Assembly (NCBI GenBank): GCA_949358305.1 | Contig: OX442314.1 | Span: forward strand, 27,265,118 to 27,329,117 | Reading direction: 5' to 3' | Source of the DNA: Strigamia acuminata | Taxonomy: Eukaryota; Arthropoda; Chilopoda; Geophilomorpha; Linotaeniidae | Length of the DNA: 64,000 nt | In this document: positions 46,101 through 55,714 of the stretch, in pieces | Position numbering within the stretch: the stretch's first letter is position 1 | How the letters are laid out: every line of letters begins with the position of its first letter | Notes under the pieces: generated by a model | The model's input: the letters and a program-made list of their open reading frames with translations, nothing else | Database searches by the model: none | Told to the model about the DNA's origin: nothing | Made by a program: the position numbers and the translations under genes

Positions 46101-48269
46101 GGATTAGATATGTCGTTCGTCTGTTTCCAATCTATTGCTCGCTGCTTGTGCTACTCATCTTTCTATTTTTCTTCCTCGTCTCTTCACACCCAGGCATTTT
46201 GCCAAAGCGGAACAGCGCCACCTAGCGGGATGCTGAATCGATTTAAAGACATGGGACGAGCCCTATTCACCGGCAGGTAGGTCGGGTTAGCTTGGTGCGG
46301 TCAAATTTTAATTTCTTAAATTAATTAATTCATTTTTTAATTTTTAATTTCATTAAATTTCTATTTTTTTAAATTTAAATATTTAAATATTTTTCATTGA
46401 GTTTTCAAAATAAAAAAATTTTTTTTTCTCATTTTTTTTTTCAATTATTTTTTTTTTAAAACTATTTTAAGCGTGATATTTCGCTGTAACGAGGATATTC
46501 GTTATTATAAACGTTGTTTGTTCTACCTGTGTTGTTAGAAAAGCGTGTCGCCTTAATGGCCTCTATTTATAGCATACCTCTCACTTTGCAGTGCTTCAGC
46601 AAATATGAAGAAGAGGAAAACATTGGAAACACGTTTGTTTTATCCGCATTCGTGTGTAAAGAGTTGAGTGTGGACAATGTAAGATTATGTAAGATTTATT
46701 CATTTGATTAGGCGGAATTTCGAGTTTAAATTGGATAATTGCTGGTAGAAATGGAAATATGAATTGCGTCGTTGCGACTGGTTTGTGCGGAGTTGATGTT
46801 CGATTTTCTAATTATGATGACGCGGCGGAAGTGTTGGCCGGAAACTGTCGTCGGGACTCGTGGGTATTGACACAGATGACAAATTACGGTTAAATGTTGG
46901 TTTTACGAGCTCGTTTCATGTGGTTTAGTTAGTTTTTATTGCGCGTGTAAAACTTACCGTTTGTAAGTGGGTTGTTTAATCTCTGCTTTTTTTTGCACTT
47001 TGTTAAATTGCTGCAGTTTGTGCAGTGTCTAATTGTAAGAAGAGAAAAGTAATTAGGTCTATAAGAAAGTAATGAAAGGATTAACACTACAATTTGGTGC
47101 GCTGCAACTGCCTGTCGCTTTAATCACAAACTTGTCTACTGGCAGTGGATAAGGGAAATCATTGGAAAACTTGTCATTTCACTCAAAAAAGAAAGAAAAA
47201 AAAACTAATTTGGCTCATTTCCAAAAAATACAATAGAAAAATTTGTGCATTTAAAGTTTCTGTTTTTGCTGTTTTTTTAGTGCTTTTTTGGACAGAATGG
47301 GCACCAAAAGCACCCAAAACCGTCATCAAAAGTTATAAAAACAGAAAGGACGGCTAGAGTGGTGTTTTCGAGTGGTTTATGCCTAGTTTTTGTATTTTTA
47401 CAACCACTGAAAGATGTTAATAAAAGCAAACTTATGTTCATTGATGTGGCCCAGGGCCGGATTTACGCATAAGCAAAATTCTGTCATTTGGCTTCAGTCA
47501 ATGTGCAACTTTTCCATTCAAGTTGTGTTTTAGTACAGAAATTGAGTCCCAACCTAAAAAATATTATGAAATTATGCATTAGGAACCCCCAATTAGTCTA
47601 AAAAGTGTTTTCAGAAATTCATTATTACAATAAAATTCCATATTTCCTGAATTTAAGGGTTGGGGAGTTCAGAGTGATGTGGAGGCTTTAAAAATGGACA
47701 ATTTCAAAATCTGCTTTGACAGTTTTCATCCAACATCACCTATTTATCACCATCTGTACATGCAAGTTCATTGTCTTAACTATTTTGCTTATTGTTGAAG
47801 TTTGATTGTCGTGCACTTATCATTTTGTCGCACTTCTATTTTCATTTTTTTGTAATACATTTTTTGTTTGTTTCTCAATCGCTCCAATTGTTTAAGCAGT
47901 TTATTTTGTTATGATTTTGTACCTTTGTTTAAAATTTCAACACTCAACACACGCGCATTGCTGAGAAATAAAGAAAAAATGGGGGGTACCTATCTTTTTG
48001 GCGCGGACTGTACAAGGCATCATGCGGTTGCAAGATGCCAAATGATCTTTCAAACAACGTTGTTCGGCGCCCCGTAAGCAACAGCAAAGCTGAAACTAAC
48101 GTATTTGCGGAAGTTCATACCTGGCAAACTTGATTGTAGGTATCATTAGAACCAAGATGAAGGATGACACGCAAGCAAACCATATCCAAGTTGATTCAGG
48201 AATCCTGCAACAAAATGTCTCCGCATTTTGTGGGACGGAAGAGTTAGTAGTTGTGTTGTTATCTTCCAT
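34198..48269 (-). CDS. Receptor-type protein tyrosine phosphatase, two phosphatase domains with altered catalytic motifs
   Basis: Exons: 48269-48121; 46072-45704 (upstream limit uncertain); 43523-43436; 40802-40726; 40661-40527; 39075-38950; 38875-38724; 38203-38068; 37981-37732; 37662-37586; 37527-37396; 36647-36585; 36521-36396; 36216-36145; 35993-35806; 35576-35441; 34296-34198. The first encodes a short N-glycosylation-rich segment (NNTTTNSS) and a TM helix (WIWFACVSSFILVLMIP). D1 has IPYDYNRV, DTDYINASWVD, AYIATQGPS, then TEWHSHCCP where WPD is expected, and an intact signature HCNDGAGRTG. D2 has SSDGASRVG, with Ser in place of the catalytic Cys. D2 also holds two extra 21- and 24-residue exons. 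The junction from the TM exon (phase 2) to the next exon is not resolved; a small exon may be missing or 46072 may be an alternative start. Exon 35576-35441 needs a GC donor. Confidence 0.82.
34623..35122. mobile_element. MITE with GAGTTTGCGGGATGCA ends
   Basis: Left end GAGTTTGCGGGATGCATTTT and right end AAAATGCATCCCGCAAACTC are inverted repeats about 500 bp apart. A related single end (GAGTTTGCGGCAGGTACTTT) is at 222-245 in POMGNT1. No coding sequence. It lies in the RPTP intron 34297-35440. Confidence 0.65.
40995..41460. repeat. Dispersed repeat and possible LTR-like fragment in RPTP intron
   Basis: 40995-41190 is the second copy of the repeat at 5205-5465. From 41195 to 41450 a distinct, GC-balanced block contains AATAAAGG and AATAAACC and ends in the hairpin TTTATCTACCA/TGGTAGATAAA. 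The composition resembles the R-U5 end of an LTR, but I see no matching second LTR, so the class is open. Confidence 0.35.
42860..43195 (+). pseudogene. Degenerate retroelement integrase fragment
   Basis: YHPQCNGLIE followed, after a stop, by FKATICK and then in shifted frames WDLYIGKVMAYRF is the YHPQTNGLVERFN region of Gypsy/Pao-type integrases. It is interrupted by stops and frameshifts and has no flanking open reading frame. Upstream, 42640-42790 holds a degenerate tandem pattern around ACCAGGCA. Confidence 0.55.
43700..45660. other. RPTP intron sequence without recognised gene
   Basis: AT-rich intron. A dispersed repeat (CACAGAATGGAGAGCAAAAACACCCA, shown by its first bases CACAGAATGGAGAGC) near 45408 recurs in diverged form at 47293 and 38325. 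No exon recognised. Confidence 0.4.
46080..48120. other. RPTP intron after the membrane-anchor exon
   Basis: About 2 kb between the TM exon and the juxtamembrane exon. A linking small exon may be hidden here because the phases of the two flanking exons do not match directly. I found no convincing candidate. A dispersed repeat lies near 47280-47400. Confidence 0.4.
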
Positions 48270-48975
48270 GTGTTTTGGCTAATGGGCTTGGTTGTTGTTT
48301 TTGGGAGGTAAAATCATGGTATGAGGTTACTTTTTGACGATTTGGAACATAATTCTCCGGGCCAAGGTTGCACTTGGTTTTAAATTTTTATATCTGTTTC
48401 CGCTTTTATCTTGGCCAGTTTCCTTTCATTGAGTTGTTTGTGGTATTTAGTAAAGGGCAGCGTTTGTTTTTAACGTACGGTTTTATTGGTATTTTATTGT
48501 GTGGAAGTTATGATGCGTTCGTGTTATATTGTGGAGGAAATCTACGGAAGTTCTATTTTAAAATAATTCTTTTATTGTGCGGTTTAAGGCTGGTTCGTAA
48601 TCAAACAATGGAAATGTTTATCTTTTATGTTAATGGTGTTTCTTTCATGCTACTGAACAAAGAAAGATTATCTAAATGATACAGTTGGATATAATAACAT
48701 TGTGGGACATTAGTTGATATTTAAGGCTGGTTTGTGATTAAAAATTGAAATGCTTATCTTCCAAAAAGATATCAAAGTGATTTAATTATTGCATTGTGTT
48801 AACTAATTTTGCAAATACTTTAGAGATGAGAATAAAAAGTAATATTTTGTTCCGTTTCCAAATTATAAATAAATACAAAATCCATTTAATGTACTTGACT
48901 GTGTAATGAATCCAAAACAACCTATAAAATATACGAACAAAAGGTAGAATACTTTTCGATGCAAATTGAGTATTC
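48270..48975. other. Spacer between RPTP start and FAR end
   Basis: About 700 bp separating two minus-strand genes; it must contain the RPTP promoter. AT-rich, short repeats (GGCTGGTT near 48590 and 48726). No further ectodomain exon of the phosphatase was found before the FAR gene begins. Confidence 0.45.
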
Positions 48976-51900
48976 TTACTTGTTGTAAAGTAGTTTAGCT
49001 GATGGTGTAGTTTCCAAACTTTCTTTTAAAAGATACTGTTTACATCCTAACACAGAGTTTTGGAAATAAAGGGGCCAATCAATTTCTCTTACATCAAAGA
49101 AAAAAATCTGGAATAAAAAAATTAAATAAAAAATAGAGAATTAGAGTTGATTAATTATTTTACAATTCCAAGTAGACTACTATTTAAGTCTGGGCTACTA
49201 TGTTGGCACTTGTGTGTAGTAGAAAACATATTTTTACCTTTCTGTCCTCTAATGTTAGTGAATTCCATAATTCTATCATATTTTCAGATGAAAACACCCA
49301 TTCTTTAGTCAGAAACGTTTCAAGAACAGAATTAAGTTCCCAGAATTTATTAAATTTCATTTTTAACCTGAATTTAAAATGCAAAGAATTAGATCGAGGG
49401 AAATTTCTGGACAGCAATACTCACCCAGATCTTTTCTGGCGTAGTTTTAAAACGAGATCAAATGGGTAAATAAATGTAATGTAATCCAACATCATAAAAA
49501 AAGAAAATGTAAGTTTGTTGGTTGGAGTCTGCGGCTGCAATGGTAACCGAATCATCTGGCAGAATGGATTTTTTTGGATTGCTTGATGGACGTATTTTGA
49601 ATAAAAGAAAGCAGTTAACGGATTCAAGCTTCCCGTTGCGCAGTTGTACACTTTTACTTCATTGAAACTGCAAACAATTGAAAAAATATTACAAATTACA
49701 ATATACTGTACAAGGAATGGGTATAATTGAAATTACGTAAACGTGTCAGTAATAACTAAGAGGTTGGAAAACACGTAGCAGAAAATGTTTATTGAGATTT
49801 GCATTAAGTGGTATGGAATACGAAACTCAATTGGTTTGGAGCACACGACAGATTTGGTAGATTTACGTTAAGAAAACGTGTAATCCAAAATATTTGATCA
49901 AAATTTACCTCTTCACAGCCGTTTCCCGCGCAACAGCTATAACTAGGTTTATACACACGTCAACAGGCACTATGTCTATAACTTTATTTACACGGCAATG
50001 AACAGTCCTTGTCAGTCCTGTGCCAATTGCCAGAATTATTCCAGACGAATGGTTATAACTGTCAATCCAACCCTGTAACACAAATCAATAATCAATATCT
50101 AAAATTTTGTAAAAATCGATCAAAAAGAGCACTGCAATTTGTCTATTCGTATATTTTAAAAAAAAAATACGTTGTGACTATCATGGGAGGGACGCATACT
50201 CACGTAAATGATTGAGACAGGGACTCCAGATTGTTGGGTTTTGGCCTTTAATCGTTGTCTAGGTGTCAGAGTCTCCCATCTATCCATGTGTGGCAGTGCT
50301 GTTAGGCACGCTACACCAGCAACCGACCCGTCACACACAGTGCGCGAACCCATGGGTGACGTGGTCGGTTGCACACGAACATTCTGTCGTACTTACCCCG
50401 TACGACCCATGTATCCGCTCATGGAGGCTGCAGCAGGCACATCGCCATGTTACTGAGCGTCACAGTGGTGAATGGTGAGAGGAGCAGAGTCAGCACCTTC
50501 GCAACACACGTCTTCTCTCTCGGGTCTCTCAACAACATGTCTCTCTGCTCTCCCAGCTTTTTCTCTTTTATCACACAACTCGGCTCCCTCCTTTCCTAGA
50601 TGGGTCAGTCCATCCTGCAAAAGGGGTGACCTTAGGGCCAATGGGCGGTATGTGGAGTGACGCAGGTCACCGTGGGTGACAGTGGACGGCCATTGTCAGG
50701 ATACATGACACATGGACACATGACACGTGTAAATAGGATTGACACAAGACATTGTATTTAAGGTTTAAGAGCTTTTCTTGCGTTTTGACGAATGGTTTTT
50801 GGGAATGGTAAGCTTATTTCATTTCAACCATCTTCATAAGCAAAAATAAAAAATCTTACCGCATAGGGTTCCTGAACAGATGAAGATACTACAGAAGGAC
50901 GGATAATAGCAACGGGCAAGTTGCCATGTTGTTCATTAATCAATGTTTCCGCTAAACATTTGGTAAACGAATACGTATTGGGATGACCATTGAGGAGAAT
51001 TGGAGTGATTTTTTCTATTATATCATCGTTTAAATTACTGAAATATTGAAATGTCTAATTCTGAGTAAATCATCACTAAGAAAGTATTGTTTTATTGTTT
51101 TACTTGACTATTTCTATTATTGTGTTTGGTGATAGAGTTGGAGGATAAACAATTTCATCTACGGAGCTTTTTATGCAATTGCTGTATGCTGTTGAAAGGT
51201 GGATTATTGCCTGAATGGTGAACATAAAAGTTACTGTAAGCTGCAAATTTAAACTGAGGCTGCATTCGAAAAGTCATTTAGACCAAACAGCATTTGCAAT
51301 GCAGACATCATTTAAACAGCAAAACGTTTTTAAACTGACGTTTTTAAACTGACTTTTCGATTGCGGCTTGTGTTTACGCTAACATACGACGAGGGAATCC
51401 ATTTTTCTGCACAGTTGCAACAAGAAATTGATGGGCAATAGATTGGTGCGAATTGATTGCTTCAAAGGTTCGTTGAATCTAAGAGATGCTGCAAAATAAA
51501 ACACCACCGATACATTCTTCGCGAGCATTTCGAAGTCTTCGCTGCTTAGCTTAAAGTCGGGTTCCAAAACATCACCATTAATTGAGATTAATTTAGACAA
51601 TGCTCCAGGGTTTTCAGCTCGTAGTCTGTCAAATATCTGTTGCAAAGAAAAAGAAAGTGTGTAGACTGAAATTTGAATCTATTCAACTCATTCTTGCGAG
51701 TGATGTGTGACGTATACTCTGGCACATTATAAGATTGGCCTTTCTCCCATAGACCCAGCCTCATTACTCCTAACTGTAGACTGTGTCATACCACCAGAAA
51801 AAGTATTTTTTTAAAATTTTTTGATTACTATAATGATTAAAATGATGTAAATTGATTTGTATTTTATAATAAAATGTTGTTCGCATTCATAAAATTAAGT

Positions 51901-52397
51901 TTTATGCTGTTTATATTTCAATATTCGTATTTGTTCAGTTTATTGGTTGCTTTGTCAGTAAAACTAACAATTTCTGATTTTTTTTTCGATTACAATGTCT
52001 GTACATCAAGTACAATTCTGGTGTTTGGGTCTATTTTTTGGTTTCACTTCACCAGTAAAATGTTTCACCAATGGGAGAAAGGCCAATCTTATAGTGTGCC
52101 AGAGTATAGACACACATTTCGTTATTAGAAACGAGCCTCGTTTTCACATCTTTTTCCATAACCTGCCTCGATGTTATAGGATAGACAAATTTAACTAACC
52201 TTGGAAGTGAGCAGTTTTTCTCCTCTACTCTTTGCGTCCATTTTATTTTTACTTCTGATGAGGACGTAGACATTCTTAATGTGAGGACAAGACCGGAGTA
52301 ATTTCTCTACCAATACTTTTCCCATAAAACCGGTTGCGCCTGTTATGAACACAGTTCGGTCTTTATAAAAGTCAGAAAGCGGTGAAGTATTGGCCAT
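48976..52397 (-). CDS. Fatty acyl-CoA reductase (alcohol-forming)
   Basis: Reduces fatty acyl-CoA to primary alcohol with NADPH, feeding wax-ester, hydrocarbon and ether-lipid pathways; ER/peroxisome membrane. Eight exons: 52397-52200, 51636-51388, 51210-51104, 51037-50860, 50072-49909, 49667-49425, 49367-49238 and 49107-48976, all in phase, 466 residues. The Rossmann motif TGATGFMG is at 20-27, HLSTAYSNC follows, and the catalytic Tyr/Lys pair sits in YSFTK (Tyr207, Lys211). IIRPSVV and [11 protein letters not shown] are typical of the family. The FAR_C domain has [12 protein letters not shown] and ends with [13 protein letters not shown]. Slightly shorter than the usual 500 residues because the C-terminal hydrophobic tail is short. 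Intron 1 contains a MITE (51713-52108). Broken copies of exon 1 lie at 52480 and 54435. Confidence 0.94.
50400..50670. repeat. Dispersed repeat, copy in FAR intron
   Basis: Shares GTGGTGAATGGTGAGAGGAG, CAGAGTCAG, CTCGGCTCCCTCCTT and GGGTCAG with 62797-62960, and CTTACTGGGTCAG/GGGCCATTGG with 56305-56420. Three copies in the window in the same orientation. CT-rich in the middle, not coding. Confidence 0.6.
51713..52108. mobile_element. MITE, TATACTC-type inverted repeats, best-preserved copy
   Basis: Left end TATACTCTGGCACATTATAA and right end TTATAGTGTGCCAGAGTATA are inverted repeats over about 40 bp, continuing into GGCCTTTCTCCCAT. Length 396 bp. The interior matches the copy at 358-752 and the fragment at 54950-55200. 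Inserted in FAR intron 1. Confidence 0.8.
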
Positions 52398-52477
52398 TCT
52401 TCAATCAAATGTAATCTAGATGAAATACGTCTAACACACTACAATATTAATCTAATCAAAAACCACTTGCTGATAAC

Positions 52478-52524
52478 GGTAACCGTTCTCGATAAAAGTC
52501 AGAAAGTGAAGAAGTGTTGGCCAT
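52478..52524 (-). pseudogene. Truncated FAR exon 1 relic (first of two)
   Basis: Reads MANTSSLSDFYRER and then loses similarity. The sequence before the ATG (ATTCTTCAATCAAATGTAAT) matches the FAR 5' flank, so promoter-proximal sequence was copied with it. No Rossmann motif remains. Confidence 0.75.
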
Positions 52525-53043
52525 TCTTCAATCAAATGTAATCTAAGCTTAGTGAAATACTTCTATGAACACTACAATATCATGTGTGTGTGACGACGTT
52601 GCAAAATCCACTGACAAATTGGTTTTACATGCAAATGGGTTCACCAGCTGTTGATTAGTAATTGTCAAACCTTCAGCCACCTGCCACTGATAAAGGCAAT
52701 TTATGTAGTCGAGTCTAACTCTATCTAAAAAAACGTGGGTGGAGGTTTATGAACACATGATATGAGATAACGCACCAAGAGTTTAAAAACCACATATGGT
52801 ATCCAGATTAGTATGCATCCAATCAACATGTGAATGGCGGTTGGTCGCCTCATGGCCAGGGGAAAAGTAGCATTTGGCTACTGTAAGAAGCCAAACTGCA
52901 CGAATGGTAAATGATGACCTTTTGTCTGTTATTTTTTGTAACATTGGCATCTGCTGTTTTTAATTTTCTCATTTTCTTTGCAGTTCTTCTTGTCGCGTCC
53001 TACTAGGTATAGGTTTAAATGCTAACGTGTAATACTTTACCTG

Positions 53044-53738
53044 TGGGGGCAAACGGAAGCGGAAGCGGAAATCAGGAGATTATTAGTAGTTGGTTTATAC
53101 TGGTGAGGTTAGGTTAAGCATTGGAATTATATAACCCATTGTTGTTGTTGTCCTTTATGTTGTTGTTGTGTCGCGGGTTAAATAGTGTATGCTGGTTAAA
53201 AAGTGTATGTAGCTGGGGGGGGTGTAGTGGGGGGGGGGCGGGGGGTTCAAGGTTAGGTTAGGTTAGGTTAAGTTAGGTTAGGTTAAGTTAGGTGAGGTGA
53301 GGTTAGGTTAGGTGAGGTTAGGTGAGGTTAGGTTAGGTGAGGTTAGGTGAGATGAGGTCTGATTAGATTTGGATTGATGTACGATCAGAGGTTGGTTTCA
53401 GGGGCGTGGTTTCTAGTAGATTAGGTGACCCCAAAACGAAGATAGAAAAATGAGGGTACGAACCTGGGATGAAATGGAAACCTCTTTTAAGTGCATGGAT
53501 GATGAAACTGAACAAATCGTGGAGTGAAACGAAATGTTTTTATTGTGTGAAATCAGGTGCAAAACTGGTGCAAAAATAAAGATGGCTGACAATAAGAGCG
53601 CACGTGCATAACAATGCTGGGGAGAGAATGACTGACAGCTAACAATGAAAAAAGGGTTTTAAAAATTAGAAAGTAAACATCTGATGGCAATCACTGGTCG
53701 TTAATCTGCTGTTTTCCGCTTCCGCTTCCGTTTGCCCC
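53044..53738. mobile_element. Repeat element with TTAGG telomere-like core
   Basis: Inverted ends GGCAAACGGAAGCGGAAGCG (53047) and CGCTTCCGCTTCCGTTTGCC (53717) enclose about 690 bp. Inside is a G-run (53215-53245) followed by about 100 bp of GGTTA/GGTGA repeats (53251-53360), the arthropod telomere motif TTAGG and variants. No coding region. Confidence 0.6.
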
Positions 53739-53929
53739 AAAAACCGTCAACGCCATTCGATTTTTCACCCTTGAATACCCCTATATCCAAATTTTGGAGA
53801 TGATTTGAGAGGTGGCCGGTAAAGTAAAATTGTTCCCTCAACGATGGTCGGCGGTGAGCGAGTTTTTCTGGGGCGTTACCCGAGATTCGTACACACGTTT
53901 TATGCAATCTCTAGCCCTGCGCACTAAAT

Positions 53930-54290
53930 GTGTGTAGAAAGCTAATTTTGGTGCAACAAAGGAATTTGTTGCGCCAAAACCGTTTATTTTGTACCATACC
54001 CTGGCCGAAAGAGGGTGAAGTGTGCCTAGGCATGCTTCTGTTTTGCGCACTGTGCGCTGTGAGCTTAATTTGGTGCAGAAGTGTGGCAATCTTGCACCTG
54101 CAGGCCTGGCACATTTCAGATCTGCACAGTAAAGCTGCGAAATTAGCTTGGTTTGGTGCAACAAAGGACTTGTTGCACCAAAACAGTTAATTAACGGCTT
54201 CATTCCAGCCAAATTGGGGTAAAATATGCTGGGGGAGTTCTCCTCCCCTAATTATGTAACTTGGTTTGGCGTGTGCCAAACCAAAATAAA
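53930..54290. repeat. GGTGCAACAAAGGAATTTGT-type dispersed repeat
   Basis: TTTGGTGCAACAAAGGAATT at 53948 and a second hairpin-like GGTGCAACAAAGGACTTGTT at 54158, then GTTTGGCGTGTGCCAAAC at 54265. The opposite-strand relative is at 61345-61490. Non-coding. Confidence 0.55.
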
Positions 54291-54434
54291 ATCAAAATAT
54301 ACAATTTCATTAGTGGTGACTTTTATTTATTAAAAAACATAAAAAGCACTACAGGGTCACCACACGCTTTTTACGAATGAGCACATGATCTGATACAAAG
54401 TAAATACAACCAAGTTACTGAAGAAATATCACTA

Positions 54435-54621
54435 GCAGCTTTTCTCTTATACAATTTGCGTCCATTTTATTTTTACTTCTAATGAGGACATAGACATTCT
54501 TAATGTGTGGACAAGACCGGAGTAATTTCTCTAGCAGGACTTTTCCCATAAAACCTGTAGCACCAGTTAAGAACACACTTCAATCTCTATAAAAGTCGGA
54601 AAGCGACGAAGTGTTGGCCAT
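54435..54621 (-). pseudogene. FAR exon 1 pseudogene with a nonsense codon
   Basis: Reads MANTSSLSDFYRD, then a TGA at 54582-54580 where the intact gene has CGA, then [19 protein letters not shown] onward to KNKMDAN. The Rossmann TGATGFMG motif survives but the frame is interrupted and no later exons follow. The change is a CpG-to-TpG transition. Confidence 0.85.
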
Positions 54622-54949
54622 TCTTCAATCAAATATAATCTGAATAAAATATTTTTACGAACACAGCAATATCGCCCTTGTTTGTGGCGACTATGGTAAG
54701 CACACTGGCAAATATTTTCACCGACTGCTGATGTGTGATTACTCTGAAGTACATAATCTAAAACCATCTGCCGGACAGGTAAAAAAAAACAACAAAACAT
54801 GAATGGAGTTTTGTTAACAACTGCTAACGTTATTTAAGATGAGGAAACTTCAATACTTCAATAACGTATAATGTGCTATGTTCGTTACATTTGTATTTTA
54901 TATAAGACCAACCAGTCATTTCATCAATTTCCGACTAAATTGTAGTCAA

Positions 54950-55200
54950 ATTCGTCAATTATTCGATTAAAATGATATAATTTTAATTGTATTTTCTAGT
55001 GAAATGTTTTTTCCATTTATAAAATACAGTTTTATTGATTGCTTAGTCTGGAAAGCAAACAATTATGAACTTTTTGTTACCTAGGCAATCAATTACAATG
55101 TCTGTACATCAATTGCTATTCTGGATTTTTGGTCTATTTTTTTATATTACTACACAAGGAAATGGCTAGGCCAATTGTAGAAAGGCTCTCTTTGTAGTTA
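54950..55200. mobile_element. Fragment of the TATACTC MITE family
   Basis: The interior (GATTACAAT-like ATTACAATGTCTGTACATCA, ATTCTGGATTTTTGGTCTAT) and a right end (AATGGCTAGGCCAATTGTAGAAAGG) match the elements at 51713 and 358 in reading order. The left end is not recognisable. Confidence 0.6.
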
Positions 55201-55714
55201 ATAGAGGTTTTGCGATTGCAATTTTTATACGTATAACTTATAACTTATAACTTATAGATTTATGACCTAAAAGTTATAAGTTGGGTGGCCAAGCAAGCAG
55301 TCACAAACTCAATAATTTTTTCAATTTATTTTTATAACGTGCTGCACTATAATTATCAATGTTCGGGACAAAATTTAAATTAAACATTGAAATAAGTTAT
55401 ATAAATTATGCATTAGGACTTTTAATTATTATTTATTTTCATTGAAAATTAATGAAAATTGATTCCATTTTTAATGTAAATTTTTTGTCAACAACCGACC
55501 ACGACCTAAATTATATACCAGTGCTGTCGCTGAAAATAATTTAACTTTATTGAATTTGTTTCCTCACTCCCACAGTCCCACTTGGAGAGTGGAGTTCCGA
55601 TACTGGATTTTTATAGTAAATTATAAATTTTAATTAAAAATTGTATTTCTTGCGGAGACACGAGTTCAGCTAGGTGTCGAAGGTGTTCATTACCACGGTA
55701 GAATTTGATGCAAA
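55201..55714. other. Upstream region of the DEG/ENaC fusion gene
   Basis: AT-rich. It contains ATAACTTATA repeats near 55225-55290. The promoter of the channel gene should lie here; I see no clear core element. Confidence 0.35.
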
